42,955 nt of DNA from positions 1 to 42,955 of the forward strand of contig JAKARS010000003.1 in assembly GCA_021828375.1 (NCBI GenBank), read 5' to 3'. Position 1 is the first letter of the stretch. Each line of letters begins with the position of its first letter. Shown piece after piece: positions 22,708 through 32,282 of the stretch. The notes under the pieces were generated by a model that did not search any database, was not told the DNA's origin, and saw nothing but the letters and a program-made list of their open reading frames with translations. The translations under genes and the position numbers were made by a program. Source of the DNA: Nitrospirota bacterium (GTDB lineage Bacteria > Nitrospirota > Leptospirillia > Leptospirillales > Leptospirillaceae).

Positions 22708-25604
22708 TTCTTGCGGGACCGGGAGGGCTTGGCCGGGGGACGGCGGGCCAGATGTTCCCGAAGAGCCTGGCCGGTATAGGAGGTCGGATGGTCCATGACC
22801 TCCTTGGGGGAGCCGCAGACGATCACCTGCCCTCCCCGGTCACCCCCTTCGGGCCCCAGATCGATGAGGTGATCGGCATTGGCGATGACATCGATGTTGT
22901 GTTCGATCACGACCACGGTGTTGCCGGCATCGACGAGGGCGTCGAGGGTGTCGAGGAGTTTCTGGATGTCGGCGAAATGGAGGCCCGTGGTCGGCTCGTC
23001 GAGGATGTAGAGGGTGCTTCCGGTGGCTCTCCGGGAGAGCTCCCGGGAGAGCTTGACCCTCTGGGCCTCCCCTCCCGAGAGGGTCGTCGCCGATTGGCCC
23101 AGATGGATGTAGCCCAACCCCACCTCCTTCAGCGTGTCGAGCTTGCCGGCGATCGACGGGATGGCCGCAAAAAAGTCCCGGGCCTCGTCAACCGACATTT
23201 CCAGGACCTCCGCGATGTTTTTTCCGCGGTAGCGGATCTCCAGGGTCTCCCGGTTGTAGCGGGCTCCGTGGCAGAGGTCGCACACCACATAGACATCCGG
23301 AAGGAAGTGCATCTCGATCTTGAGCACCCCATCTCCCTGGCAGGCTTCGCAGCGCCCCCCCTTCACATTGAAGCTGAAGCGTCCGGGATCGTATCCCCGG
23401 GCCCGGGACTCCGGAACCTGGGAGTAGAGCTCCCGGACCGGAGTGAAGAGACCCGTGTAGGTGGCGGGGTTGGAGCGGGGGGTCCGACCGATGGGGGTCT
23501 GGTCGATATGGACGACCTTGTCGATCCGGTCCACGCCCCGGATCTCCCGGCATTGTCCCGGCCGCTCCCGGCTCCCGTAGAAGAGCCGGGCCAGGCGGTT
23601 GTAAAGGACATCGAGGACGAGAGTGCTCTTTCCCGACCCGGAGACCCCGGTCACCACGGTCAGGAGTCCCAGGGGGATCTCCACATCCCCCCCCTTCAGG
23701 TTGTGCTCGGTGGCCCCGACCACCGTGAGGGATCCCCTGGCGGAGCGGGGAGGGGACCTTCGGACAATCCTTTTTTCTCCGGAGAGGTAGTGTCCGGTGA
23801 TCGAGGCCGGATTTTCCGTAATCTCCCGAGGGGTTCCCTGGGCCAGGATCTCTCCGCCATAGCGTCCGGCGCCCGGGCCCATATCGATCACATGGTCGGC
23901 GCGGGAGATGGTCTCTTCGTCGTGTTCGACGACGATCACCGAATTTCCCAGGTCGCGAAGGTGAAAGAGCGTTTCGAGGAGCTTCTTGTTGTCCCGGGGA
24001 TGGAGGCCGATGGAAGGTTCGTCGAGGATGTAGAGGACTCCTGTGAGCCCGGCTCCGATCTGGGTGGCCAGCCGGATCCGTTGGGACTCCCCCCCCGACA
24101 GGGTCTGGGCGGAGCGAGAGAGGGTCAGGTAGTCCACGCCCACTTCGGCAAGGAAGTTCAGGCGGCTGCGGATCTCCCTCAGGACCTTTTTGGCGATCTG
24201 CTCCTCTTTGGGGGTGAGGTGCAGGGTTTCGATGGTTCGAAGGGACTCCCGGACCGACAGCTCCGAAAACTGATGGATGTTGAGGCCTCCGACCGTCACG
24301 GCAAGGCTCTCGGGCTTGAGCCGGGCTCCATGGCAGGAGGGGCAGGGTTTTTCGGAGAGCACGGATTCGAGCTCGGCCCGGGCCCAGGCCCCCATCTGCC
24401 CTCGCTTGTGGATCTCTCCCAAGAGGGGAACAAGCCCGTCGAAGCGGGTCTTCTTTGCCGTCCGGACAGAGGTGTGGGGCTCTTCTCCCGGGGGTGTTCC
24501 GTGGAGAAGCTCGTCGAAAAATGTCGGCTCCATCCGGGCGAAGGGCGTGACGGGGGAGACTCCCCGCTCCTCCATGAAGCGGAGAACCCGGGTGCGGAGG
24601 GCTCCCATATTCCGGCTTTCCAGAAGTTTGATGCCCCCTTCGGAGAGGGAGAGGTCGGCATGGGGGATCAGGAGCGCCGGGTCCACCTCCATGAGCGCTC
24701 CGATCCCCAGGCATTCGGGGCAGGCCCCGTAGGGGGAGTTGAAGCTGAAGAGCTTGGGGGCGAGCTCCGGGAGGCTGATGTTGCAGACGGTGCAGGCCTC
24801 GGCCTCCGACAGGATGATTTCCTCGGGAGTGCCCCCTCCTTTCTCCCGTCGGCCTTCCGGCAAGTAGAGGATGACGCGTCCCTGCCCTTCCCGAAGGCCC
24901 GTTTCAAGGCTGTCGGCCAGCCTCTGGCCCAGGTCGGGGCGGACCGAGAGACGGTCGATGACGATCTCAAGGGTGTGGGCTCGTTTCTTGTCGACCTCGG
25001 GAACCTCCTCGAGGTCGTAGATCTCCTGGTCGAGCCGGACGCGGGTAAACCCCTCCCGGGCGATCCGGGCCAGCTCCTTTCGGAACTCCCCCTTCCGCCC
25101 GCTGATGGTGGGGGCCAGAATCATGAACCGGGTCCCTTCCGGCAGGGACTGGATCTGATCCACCATCTGCGACACGGTCTGCGGCGTGACGGGCCGCCCG
25201 CAGACGGGACAGTGGGGGTGGCCGGCCCGGGCGTAAAGAAGGCGGAGATAATCGTGGATTTCCGTGACCGTCCCGACGGTGGAGCGGGGATTCCGGGAGG
25301 TGACCTTCTGGTCGATGGCGATTGCCGGAGAGAGACCGTCGATGGAGTCCACGTCCGGTTTGTCCATCATCTCCAGAAATTGCCGGACGTAGGCGGAGAG
25401 AGATTCCACATAGCGGCGCTGGCCTTCCGCATAGAGGGTGTCGAAGGCCAGCGAGCTTTTTCCCGAGCCGGAGAGGCCCGTGATGACCACCAGGCAGTGC
25501 CGTGGAATGTCGAGGTCGAGGTTCTTGAGATTGTGCTGTCGGACGCCTCTCAGGGAGATGACTCCCTCGGCCGGAGGAGGGCTTTCCTTTGCCTTGCGGA
25601 CCAT
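22704..25604 (-). CDS. uvrA: Excinuclease ABC subunit A
   Basis: A 966-residue UvrA, the damage-recognising ATPase of nucleotide excision repair. Two ABC ATPase modules are present, with Walker A GLSGSGKSSLAFDTLYAEGQ near 45 and GVSGSGKSTLVLDVLYN near 670, and signatures TLSGGESQRIRLATQIG and TLSGGEAQRVKLSREL. Zinc fingers include CPVCG and the CEACQGDG / CDLCHGARY pair; the UvrB-binding SAYVRQFLEMM region is also seen. ATG at 25604 shares one base with the lolA stop (TGATG). The 94-residue longer reading mirrors lolA and is rejected. Confidence 0.97.
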   Translation of the reverse strand: MVRKAKESPPPAEGVISLRGVRQHNLKNLDLDIPRHCLVVITGLSGSGKSSLAFDTLYAEGQRRYVESLSAYVRQFLEMMDKPDVDSIDGLSPAIAIDQKVTSRNPRSTVGTVTEIHDYLRLLYARAGHPHCPVCGRPVTPQTVSQMVDQIQSLPEGTRFMILAPTISGRKGEFRKELARIAREGFTRVRLDQEIYDLEEVPEVDKKRAHTLEIVIDRLSVRPDLGQRLADSLETGLREGQGRVILYLPEGRREKGGGTPEEIILSEAEACTVCNISLPELAPKLFSFNSPYGACPECLGIGALMEVDPALLIPHADLSLSEGGIKLLESRNMGALRTRVLRFMEERGVSPVTPFARMEPTFFDELLHGTPPGEEPHTSVRTAKKTRFDGLVPLLGEIHKRGQMGAWARAELESVLSEKPCPSCHGARLKPESLAVTVGGLNIHQFSELSVRESLRTIETLHLTPKEEQIAKKVLREIRSRLNFLAEVGVDYLTLSRSAQTLSGGESQRIRLATQIGAGLTGVLYILDEPSIGLHPRDNKKLLETLFHLRDLGNSVIVVEHDEETISRADHVIDMGPGAGRYGGEILAQGTPREITENPASITGHYLSGEKRIVRRSPPRSARGSLTVVGATEHNLKGGDVEIPLGLLTVVTGVSGSGKSTLVLDVLYNRLARLFYGSRERPGQCREIRGVDRIDKVVHIDQTPIGRTPRSNPATYTGLFTPVRELYSQVPESRARGYDPGRFSFNVKGGRCEACQGDGVLKIEMHFLPDVYVVCDLCHGARYNRETLEIRYRGKNIAEVLEMSVDEARDFFAAIPSIAGKLDTLKEVGLGYIHLGQSATTLSGGEAQRVKLSRELSRRATGSTLYILDEPTTGLHFADIQKLLDTLDALVDAGNTVVVIEHNIDVIANADHLIDLGPEGGDRGGQVIVCGSPKEVMDHPTSYTGQALREHLARRPPAKPSRSRKK

Positions 25605-26296
25605 CAGAAGGCCCCCGGGATCTTGGCCGCCGTCGTCCCCGGCGGCACCGAGACGTCGAGATCGCGCCGCTTCACGTGAGCCAGAATCCTGAAGCCCTCC
25701 AGTCGAATCGAGAGCCGTGTGCCGTTTTGCTCCATGAAGAGAAGACGGGTCAGGATCCCGGTTCCCTTTTTCAGGGTCAGGGTGGCCTGGGCGAGATGGG
25801 GGTCGGGGTGGCGGGGGATGAGGACCAGGGAGAGCGGCGCGCCCGGAGCCACGTCGCCTCCTTCGATGGGCTTGACGAAAAACCATCGGGTGATCTGGGG
25901 GATCGAGGCCAGCAAAATGGCGGGCGTTTCCGGGATCCGGTGTTTCCTGATGGTGCGCAGGAGAACCTGGCGGTTCTGGGGAACATAAAGGGCCATATGG
26001 TTTCCGTCAAGGCTCAGCCATTGTCCCGGGGGATTGCTGTATCGCAGAAGCATCACCCCCGGGGCCCGATAGACCAGCGTCCCTTCGGACTGCGTCTTCT
26101 TGGCGCCCGGGGCGGCGAGTGTCTGGACAAAACGGGCGCGAAATCCTTCCCCCGACTTGACCCGGTTCACCAGAAGCGAGAGCTCCCCGCCTGAAGAGAG
26201 ACTCTCTCCGGCAGAGGCCGGCGACGGGCACAAAACCCCCAAGGACAGGGAAAGGGTGAGGAGCAGGAACGGAAGCGAACGGAGACATCTATTCAT
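25604..26296 (-). CDS. lolA: Outer-membrane lipoprotein carrier protein LolA
   Basis: A 230-residue periplasmic chaperone that ferries lipoproteins from LolCDE to the outer membrane. The signal peptide covers about 1-30 (ending SPASAGES). The body shows LolA features: FRARFVQTLAAPG, EGTLVYRAPGVMLLRYSNPPGQWLSLDGNHMALYVPQ (in part), the ITRWFF segment, and the strand pair with LLFMEQNGTRLSIRLEGF. The ATG lies inside the last codons of ftsK (8-base overlap) and the stop touches uvrA, so it is within the operon. The lolA-ftsK neighbourhood is common in Gram-negative bacteria. Confidence 0.9.
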   Translation of the reverse strand: MNRCLRSLPFLLLTLSLSLGVLCPSPASAGESLSSGGELSLLVNRVKSGEGFRARFVQTLAAPGAKKTQSEGTLVYRAPGVMLLRYSNPPGQWLSLDGNHMALYVPQNRQVLLRTIRKHRIPETPAILLASIPQITRWFFVKPIEGGDVAPGAPLSLVLIPRHPDPHLAQATLTLKKGTGILTRLLFMEQNGTRLSIRLEGFRILAHVKRRDLDVSVPPGTTAAKIPGAF

Positions 26297-28481
26297 GGGG
26301 GGCGGATCCTTTCAGGAGGGGGCGGGGCCGGCTCGTTCCGTCGGAGGGGCCGATGATCCCCTCCTCTTCCATGCGGTCGATCAGCCGGGCCGCCCTGTTG
26401 TAACCGATTCTCAGGTGGCGCTGGATCAGGGAGGTGGAGGCCTTTTTCTGGCGAACGACCACGGCCAGGGCCTCCTGATAGAGACCTTCTTCTTCGGGGT
26501 CGTTCTCTCCGGCGCTCTCGCCTCCGGATTCTCCGCCGGATCCCCCTCCTCCGGAGAGGATCTTGGCCTCTTCCGGCAGGGGTGGCGGGGGAGGGATTCT
26601 CCGCCAGAAGGCCACAATGCGGCCGACCTCGTCTTCGGAAATGTAGGAGCCATGAAGGCGCCGGACCACATCGGAGCCGGGAGGCTTGATCAGCATGTCT
26701 CCCGCTCCCAGGAGAAACTCCGCTCCCCCGGTGTCCAGGATGACCCGGGAGTCGATCTGGCTCCCCACCTGGAAGGCGATCTTGGTGGGGATGTTGGTCT
26801 TGATGAGGCCGGTGACCACCTGCGCGGACGGCCGTTGCGTGGCGAGGACGAGGTGAATCCCGGCGGCCCGGGCCATCTGGGCCAGGCGAATGATGGGGGG
26901 TTCGACCTCTTTTTTCTGGGCCAGCATGAGATCGGCCAGCTCGTCGATGACCACCACGATATAGGGGAAGATTTTCTCCGGAGGGACGACCTTGCGGTAT
27001 TCGGCAATGTTCTTGACTCCCTCGTCCTTCATGAGGTCATAGCGTCGAAGCATCTCGGTGACCAGGGCCCGCAGACGGCTCACGGCGACCGCCGGCTCGG
27101 TGACCACCGGGCCGAGCAGGTGGGGAATGCCCTCGTAGGGGGCCATCTCCAGGCGCTTGGGATCGATCATGAGAAGACGGACATTCTCCGGGCCGTTTTT
27201 CATGAGAAGACTTGAAATCAGTCCGTTCAGGCAGACGGATTTCCCCGTTCCCGTGGCTCCGGCCACGAGAAGATGCGGCATCCGGGCCAGGTCCGCGGCA
27301 TAGGGCTCTCCGGCGACGGTTTTTCCGATGGCCAGGGCCAGGGGGGAGGGGATGGAGCGAAAGGAGAGGCTTTCATAGATCTCCCGGAAGGAGACCGGAG
27401 AGCGTCTGGGATTGGGGACTTCGATCCCCACCGTGGATTTTTCCGGGACGGGGACCTGGATCCTGACTTGGGGCACCTTGAGGGTCAGCGCCAGCTCGTT
27501 GGCTAGTCCGGTGATCCGATTGACCTTGGTGCCCGGGGCCGGAGAAAACTCGAAAAGGGTGATGACCGGGCCGGTCTGGGCCCCGGCCATCCGTCCGGAA
27601 ACCTGATAGACCCGGAAGAATTCCGCCAGGGTCTTCTGGGTCTCCCGGATGAAGTCGGTGGAATCCTCCCGCTCTTCCCGGGGAGGATCGAGAAAGGAGA
27701 GCGGGGGTGTTGTGGCATCGGGGGGGATGTCGAGAATGATTCCGGCCCGTGGAAGCGGTCGAGGGGGAGCCGGGTCGGAAGGGATCGGCCGGGGTTCGGG
27801 TGCGGCAGGCAGGAGAGGCTCCTGCTCCTCGATCATCCCTTCTTCGGGTGTCGGAGGGGGCGCCGTCTTGGCTCGTTCCTGGGGAAGGGAGCTGTCCCGG
27901 TCGGTCATGGGCCCAGTCCGTCGGATGCGGTGGAGAAGGGCCATGAGCGAGAGGGGAAGATGCCGGAGGAGAAGCGCGCTTCCTGCCAGGGCAAACGTTC
28001 CGAAGAGGAGAAGGACGCCGGCCCGGTTGAGCAAGGGAAGGGCGACCGTCAGGACGGCCTCGCCGGCACTTCCACCGGGGGGATAGGGGGCCGGGAGGGG
28101 GTGGCGGACAAGGAGGGCAAGAAGGGGGCCCAAGGCGACAAACAAAAGGGAGGCGCCCAGGGCAAAGGCGAGGGAGAAGGGCTTCCGCCGGAGTCTTCTG
28201 TAGGCCTCTGCCGCCAAAGGAAGCGGAAGGAGGAGGGATGGAAGCCCCAGAAGGCTATAGGCCAGATCGGCAATGCTCGCTCCCGTCATCCCGAAAAGAT
28301 TGTGGGCGTGAGAGCGGCTGCCTCCGGTGAGGAGTGAGGGATCATCGGGGGAGGCGGTGAGAAGGGCCCCTCCAATAAAAATGGCGAGGGCTCCCAGGAA
28401 AAGGGGGGCCAGGAGAAAATGGCGATCCCTGCCAGAGGGGCCGGAGGCGGCATCCCGGTGGAGGACTGCAGGATCGCTCAC
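26289..28481 (-). CDS. ftsK: DNA translocase FtsK
   Basis: A 730-residue hexameric DNA pump that clears chromosome dimers at the division septum. The N-terminus holds four transmembrane helices (about 20-45, 65-92, 103-125, 145-180), followed by a Pro-rich linker (200-265) shorter than in E. coli FtsK. The motor has Walker A VAGATGTGKS, Walker B VVVIDELADLM, ATQRPS, and the C-terminal gamma winged helix KKASTSLIQRHLRIGYNRAARLID (in part RIGYNRAARLID) that reads KOPS-like sites. A Gly/Ser/Glu-rich insert (about 640-660) sits before gamma. GTG at 28481 lies four bases after the rnj stop; ends in an overlap with lolA. Confidence 0.95.
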   Translation of the reverse strand: MSDPAVLHRDAASGPSGRDRHFLLAPLFLGALAIFIGGALLTASPDDPSLLTGGSRSHAHNLFGMTGASIADLAYSLLGLPSLLLPLPLAAEAYRRLRRKPFSLAFALGASLLFVALGPLLALLVRHPLPAPYPPGGSAGEAVLTVALPLLNRAGVLLLFGTFALAGSALLLRHLPLSLMALLHRIRRTGPMTDRDSSLPQERAKTAPPPTPEEGMIEEQEPLLPAAPEPRPIPSDPAPPRPLPRAGIILDIPPDATTPPLSFLDPPREEREDSTDFIRETQKTLAEFFRVYQVSGRMAGAQTGPVITLFEFSPAPGTKVNRITGLANELALTLKVPQVRIQVPVPEKSTVGIEVPNPRRSPVSFREIYESLSFRSIPSPLALAIGKTVAGEPYAADLARMPHLLVAGATGTGKSVCLNGLISSLLMKNGPENVRLLMIDPKRLEMAPYEGIPHLLGPVVTEPAVAVSRLRALVTEMLRRYDLMKDEGVKNIAEYRKVVPPEKIFPYIVVVIDELADLMLAQKKEVEPPIIRLAQMARAAGIHLVLATQRPSAQVVTGLIKTNIPTKIAFQVGSQIDSRVILDTGGAEFLLGAGDMLIKPPGSDVVRRLHGSYISEDEVGRIVAFWRRIPPPPPLPEEAKILSGGGGSGGESGGESAGENDPEEEGLYQEALAVVVRQKKASTSLIQRHLRIGYNRAARLIDRMEEEGIIGPSDGTSRPRPLLKGSAPHE

Positions 28482-28485
28482 GGGA

Positions 28486-30228
28486 TCAGCTCTCGAGGAT
28501 GACGGGAAGAATCATGGGGTCGCGGTGGAACTGTTTCTTGAAGAACTTCCTGAGGTGGTTATGGATCCGGGTCTTGAGGGCGGGGATTTCGCTTCGGATC
28601 TCCGGCTCTGCCGCATCGAAGGCCAACTGAACCTGGGCGCGAACGAGTCCATCGAGCTCGGCCGATCGTTCCTGGGGGGCAACCCCCCGGGAGAAGACCT
28701 CGGGGCCGACGACAATTTCTCCGTTCTGACGAGAGAGCCCCAGGATGACCGTCACCATCCCGTCGGAGGCGAGGCGCTTCCGGTCCCGAATCACCCCTTC
28801 TCCAATTTCCCCCACATTCTTTCCGTCGATCAGGGTTCGACCCGCCGTCACCCGGCCGCTGACATGGGCTCCCTCCCGGTCGATCTCGAGGACATCCCCA
28901 TTTTCGATCTGGTGGATTCGTTCGAGGGGAATCCCCATTTTTCGGGCGGTTCGGGCATGGGCCGAGAGGTGGCGGAACTCGCCATGAATCGGCACGAAGT
29001 GGCGGGGGCGAAGCATTCGGATCATCAGTTTCTGGTCTTCCGCGCTGGCATGGCCGGAGACGTGAATGTCCGAAATGGCCCGGAAGTGGACCATCGCCCC
29101 TTTTCGAAGAAGAAGGTTGATGATCCGGTCGATGGCCCGCTCGTTCCCCGGAATGACGCGGGAAGAGAGCAGAACCGTATCGCCGGCTCCGATGGAGATA
29201 TGCTTGTGGTCGCTCACGGCCATCCGGAAGAGACCGCTCATGGGCTCGCCCTGGCTTCCGGTCGTCAGGATGGCCACCTTTTCCGGCGGGAGGGAGGAGA
29301 CCGCGTCGATCTTGATCACCTTGTCGGCCGGAACATGGAGGTGGCCAAGCTCCGAGGCCACCCGATAGTTCGTCTCCATGGAGCGGCCGTTAAAGGCGAT
29401 GGAGCGGCCGTGCCGGATGGCCACGTCGGCGACCTGCTGAAGGCGGTGGATGTTGGAGGAGAAGGTCGAGACGATCACCCGCCCGGGGGCATCCCTGATG
29501 AATCGGTCAAGGTTTTCTCCCACGAGCTTTTCCGAGAGGGACAGTCCCTCTTTCTCCGAATTTGTGCTGTCGGAAAGGAGGGCTACAATGCCTTCTTCCC
29601 CGAGGGCGCAGAAGCGATGGATGTCGATATGGAGGTCGTCGATGGGCGTCAGGTCGATCTTGAAATCCCCCGTATGGAGAACCGTTCCGGAGGAGGTCCG
29701 AATGGCGAAGGCGACTCCGTCGGCGATCGAGTGGGTGATCCGGATGGGCTCGACCCCGAACGGCCCCATCAGATACTCCTGGCGAGGTGTCAGGGTGATG
29801 AGCTTCGGCATCTCTTCGGGCTTTCTCGTCTGGCGGAGCTTGGATTCCAGAAGGCCGAGAGTGAGAGGGGTTCCGAGAACGGGAACGTCGAACTCCCTGA
29901 GAAAATAGGGAACGGCTCCGATATGGTCCTCGTGGCCGTGGGTCAGGAAGAGTCCCAGGATCCTGTCCCGGTTTTCCATGAGGTAGGAGAAGTCCGGGAT
30001 GATCAGATCGATTCCCAGAAGATCGTCTTCGGGAAAGAGCACCCCGCAGTCCACCACGATGATGCGTCCCTCGGTCTCATAGACGGTCATGTTCATGCCC
30101 ACCTCTCCCAGACCTCCCAAAGGGATGATCTTGAGCGAGGAGCCCGAAGGGAGGGTCTCCGGGGAGGCCAATGAGGGTGTGGTGTCTGCGGAAGGGAAGC
30201 CCGTCGGTGCGGGGTCGGTCTCAGTCAA
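28486..30228 (-). CDS. rnj: Ribonuclease J
   Basis: A 580-residue metallo-beta-lactamase / beta-CASP RNase with 5'-3' exo- and endonuclease activity, central to mRNA decay. Metal motifs: LTHGHEDHIGAVPYF, GVLFPEDDLLGIDLIIPD, LHTGDFKID and the beta-CASP SGHASAEDQKLMI. A C-terminal domain (about 470-580) closes the protein. TTG at 30228 is preceded by AAAGGAG six bases away and gives an extra, disordered N-terminal 30 residues. RNase Y, the other major decay nuclease, is encoded 6 kb away, so this organism has both. Second gene of the rsmA operon; ftsK follows after four bases. Confidence 0.96.
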   Translation of the reverse strand: MTETDPAPTGFPSADTTPSLASPETLPSGSSLKIIPLGGLGEVGMNMTVYETEGRIIVVDCGVLFPEDDLLGIDLIIPDFSYLMENRDRILGLFLTHGHEDHIGAVPYFLREFDVPVLGTPLTLGLLESKLRQTRKPEEMPKLITLTPRQEYLMGPFGVEPIRITHSIADGVAFAIRTSSGTVLHTGDFKIDLTPIDDLHIDIHRFCALGEEGIVALLSDSTNSEKEGLSLSEKLVGENLDRFIRDAPGRVIVSTFSSNIHRLQQVADVAIRHGRSIAFNGRSMETNYRVASELGHLHVPADKVIKIDAVSSLPPEKVAILTTGSQGEPMSGLFRMAVSDHKHISIGAGDTVLLSSRVIPGNERAIDRIINLLLRKGAMVHFRAISDIHVSGHASAEDQKLMIRMLRPRHFVPIHGEFRHLSAHARTARKMGIPLERIHQIENGDVLEIDREGAHVSGRVTAGRTLIDGKNVGEIGEGVIRDRKRLASDGMVTVILGLSRQNGEIVVGPEVFSRGVAPQERSAELDGLVRAQVQLAFDAAEPEIRSEIPALKTRIHNHLRKFFKKQFHRDPMILPVILES

Positions 30229-30250
30229 AAAAGTCTCCTTTGTCGTAAGG

Positions 30251-31105
30251 TCATCCCTTTATCTTAGCAAAAATTTCCGGGCTGTGTTCCCGGAGGGTGC
30301 GAGCCAGGGAGAGCCAGTCTTCGGGGGAAAGATTTTCAGGACGGCAGTCGGGCCCCGGAGGAAGAGCCTCGATCAGAGGAGCGACCGCCTCCATTATTTC
30401 GGGGGAGAGTCCCTGTTTCAAGGCATTTCTCAGCGTCTTTCGGCGATAGGCGAAGGCGGCCCGGGCCAGGTGAAAGGCGCCCGGAAGAGAGGGGGCGGTG
30501 CGGGTCTCGGCCGGGACGAAGGAGAGGACGCTCGACTGGACCTTGGGGGGAGGGTTGAAGGAGCCGGGACGGATATCGAAGAGGTGTCGCGGGGTGGAGA
30601 GGAGCCGGGCCGCCACAGAGAGGGAGCCGTAGTCCTTGCTCCCGGGCGGAGCCGTGATGCGCTCGGCGACTTCTTTTTGGAACATCAGGACGGCCATCAG
30701 GGGAGGCGGTGTCCCTCCAATGATCTTGAGAAGAAGCGGCACCGAAATGTTGTAGGGAAGGTTGGAGATGACAAGGTAGGGAGATCCTTCCACCACAAGA
30801 GCCTCTTCCAGGGCGTCGCCTCTCCTGATCTCGATCTTTTCTCCAAATTCCCGCAGGGTTTCCTCGAGATGCGGGATCAGTCGTTCATCTTTCTCCACAA
30901 GGATCAGGCGGGGAGAGCGCCGGGCCAGATGGCGCGTCAGGATCATCCGGCCCGGTCCGATCTCAAGGGTCGGAGTCGATCCCAGAAGCTCCGGCGGAAG
31001 GGAATCCACAATGCGCTGGGCGATCCGGTCGTCGGTCAGAAAATGTTGTCCCAGGTATCGAGCGGGGGAGGGAAGGGGCTCCCGGTTCCCTTTGGGTCGG
31101 ATCAT
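30251..31105 (-). CDS. rsmA: 16S rRNA dimethyladenosine transferase (KsgA)
   Basis: A 284-residue enzyme that dimethylates the two adjacent adenosines near the 3' end of 16S rRNA during small-subunit maturation. Family marks: YLGQHFL (16-22), the SAM-binding LEIGPG, VEKDERL, the catalytic NLPYNIS motif and FNPPPKVQSSV. The C-terminal helical domain contains FAYRRKTLRNAL. The ATG at 31105 gives the normal family start; no good Shine-Dalgarno is visible. It leads the minus-strand operon, divergent from the tonB-family gene across a 115-base gap. Confidence 0.95.
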   Translation of the reverse strand: MIRPKGNREPLPSPARYLGQHFLTDDRIAQRIVDSLPPELLGSTPTLEIGPGRMILTRHLARRSPRLILVEKDERLIPHLEETLREFGEKIEIRRGDALEEALVVEGSPYLVISNLPYNISVPLLLKIIGGTPPPLMAVLMFQKEVAERITAPPGSKDYGSLSVAARLLSTPRHLFDIRPGSFNPPPKVQSSVLSFVPAETRTAPSLPGAFHLARAAFAYRRKTLRNALKQGLSPEIMEAVAPLIEALPPGPDCRPENLSPEDWLSLARTLREHSPEIFAKIKG

Positions 31106-31160
31106 GGGGTAAAATGCAACCTCGCAATAGATTATTTCCGGGTGATCGCGGCCGGCCTCT

Positions 31161-31198
31161 TCCTGTCCTGTCACCGGGTCAGGGAAGGTCGGACAGGA
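31161..31198. repeat. Inverted repeat before the tonB-family gene
   Basis: TCCTGTCC (31161-31168) and GGACAGGA (31191-31198) are exact complements 22 bases apart, in the 115-base divergent gap between rsmA and the tonB-family gene. It could be a leader hairpin or a regulator site; I see no consensus promoter beside it. Confidence 0.3.
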
Positions 31199-31220
31199 TT
31201 CTCCAGAGACAGGGAGATTC

Positions 31221-32282
31221 ATGGCCTTTTCGGCACCATACCAGGATGGTCCTGGTTTTTTCGACGAGAGCAGGGAGGGAGACCGGTGGGCGTTCCGGTG
31301 GTTTGTCCTCGTCTCTTTCCTGTTTCACGCCTTGGCCCTGACCATCTTTCTCAAGGATCCGGCCTTCCATCAGGCGGTGGAAAACCTCATCGCCGCCGCC
31401 CCCAAGAAGCTGACGCCGGCGGAGCTCCGCAAGAAAGCCCTTGAGAAAAAGCCGGTCTTCATCGATCTTGTCGACCCGTCGAAGGTGCCGCTGAAGCAGC
31501 AGTCGATGGCCCCGGAGCTTCCCAAGGGCTTCTCGATCAACGGAAAGCCCAAGGGGGTCGAGCACCATACCGAGACGGCCCGCCCGGTTCCTCGCATGGT
31601 TCCCCGTCGCCCTGTCCCCCCGGAGCTGATGGCCCGGACGGAGGCCCCTCGGGAGGCCCCCAAGGCGGACAACTCCCCGGGATTCCGGCAGGTGAAGAAA
31701 TCGGTTCGCCACGAAAAGGAAAACCATGCCAAGGCGCTCCGGGGGAGGGTGACCCCCAAGCCTGACGAGAAGTCTGCCCAGCCGAAGAAAACGGTGCAGA
31801 AGCCGGAGAAGCCGGTGGTGAGCCATCCGCTCACCAAGGAGCAGATCCGGAAGATCCTGGCCCAGGAGTCCCTGGGAAATCCTCTGACCCAGCACCTCGA
31901 CCTTGAAAAGACGGCCCCGGCCTACAGCGACAGGCAGTCGGAGCTCGACAGGATCGCGGCCAATCTCGAGGACGAGACCTATTCGAGCTACATCCGCCGA
32001 ATCCAGGAGCGGTTCGAGACGATCGGAGAGTATCCTCCCGATGCCGCCGCCCGGGGAACGACCGGCCGGGCCCTCGTCACCTTCACGATCAATGCCGACG
32101 GGACACTGGCCGGAGCCGACCTGACCCAGAGTTCGGGAAGTGCGGCCCTCGACGAGGAATCCTTGAGGATTGTGCGCGTTGCGGCCCCCTATATTCCCCT
32201 TCCCGACTCCTTTCACAAAAAGAGTCTGACTCTGACGTGGGCCTTCATCTTCTATAATGGCGGATTTCATGTCGTTCAGTAA
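31221..32282 (+). CDS. TonB-family energy-transducing protein
   Basis: A 353-residue protein with one membrane anchor (about 27-45, WFVLVSFLFHALALTIFL), a long Lys/Pro-rich periplasmic linker and a C-terminal TonB domain (about 258-353: YSSYIRRIQERFETIGEYPPDA..., GRALVTFTINADGTL, SSGSAALDEESLRIVRVAAPYIPLP). TonB proteins carry proton-motive energy to outer membrane receptors with ExbB/ExbD; no exbBD or receptor gene is in the window. GGGAGA lies just before the ATG. The next gene (slt) overlaps its end. Confidence 0.88.
   Translation: MAFSAPYQDGPGFFDESREGDRWAFRWFVLVSFLFHALALTIFLKDPAFHQAVENLIAAAPKKLTPAELRKKALEKKPVFIDLVDPSKVPLKQQSMAPELPKGFSINGKPKGVEHHTETARPVPRMVPRRPVPPELMARTEAPREAPKADNSPGFRQVKKSVRHEKENHAKALRGRVTPKPDEKSAQPKKTVQKPEKPVVSHPLTKEQIRKILAQESLGNPLTQHLDLEKTAPAYSDRQSELDRIAANLEDETYSSYIRRIQERFETIGEYPPDAAARGTTGRALVTFTINADGTLAGADLTQSSGSAALDEESLRIVRVAAPYIPLPDSFHKKSLTLTWAFIFYNGGFHVVQ

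Noticed and set aside
22752-25679. 975-codon frame antisense to uvrA
   Set aside because: A shadow of the G+C-rich uvrA codon pattern; uvrA on the minus strand has all family motifs.
28327-30174. 615-codon plus-strand frame antisense to rnj
   Set aside because: Shadow frame over a clearly coding RNase J gene.
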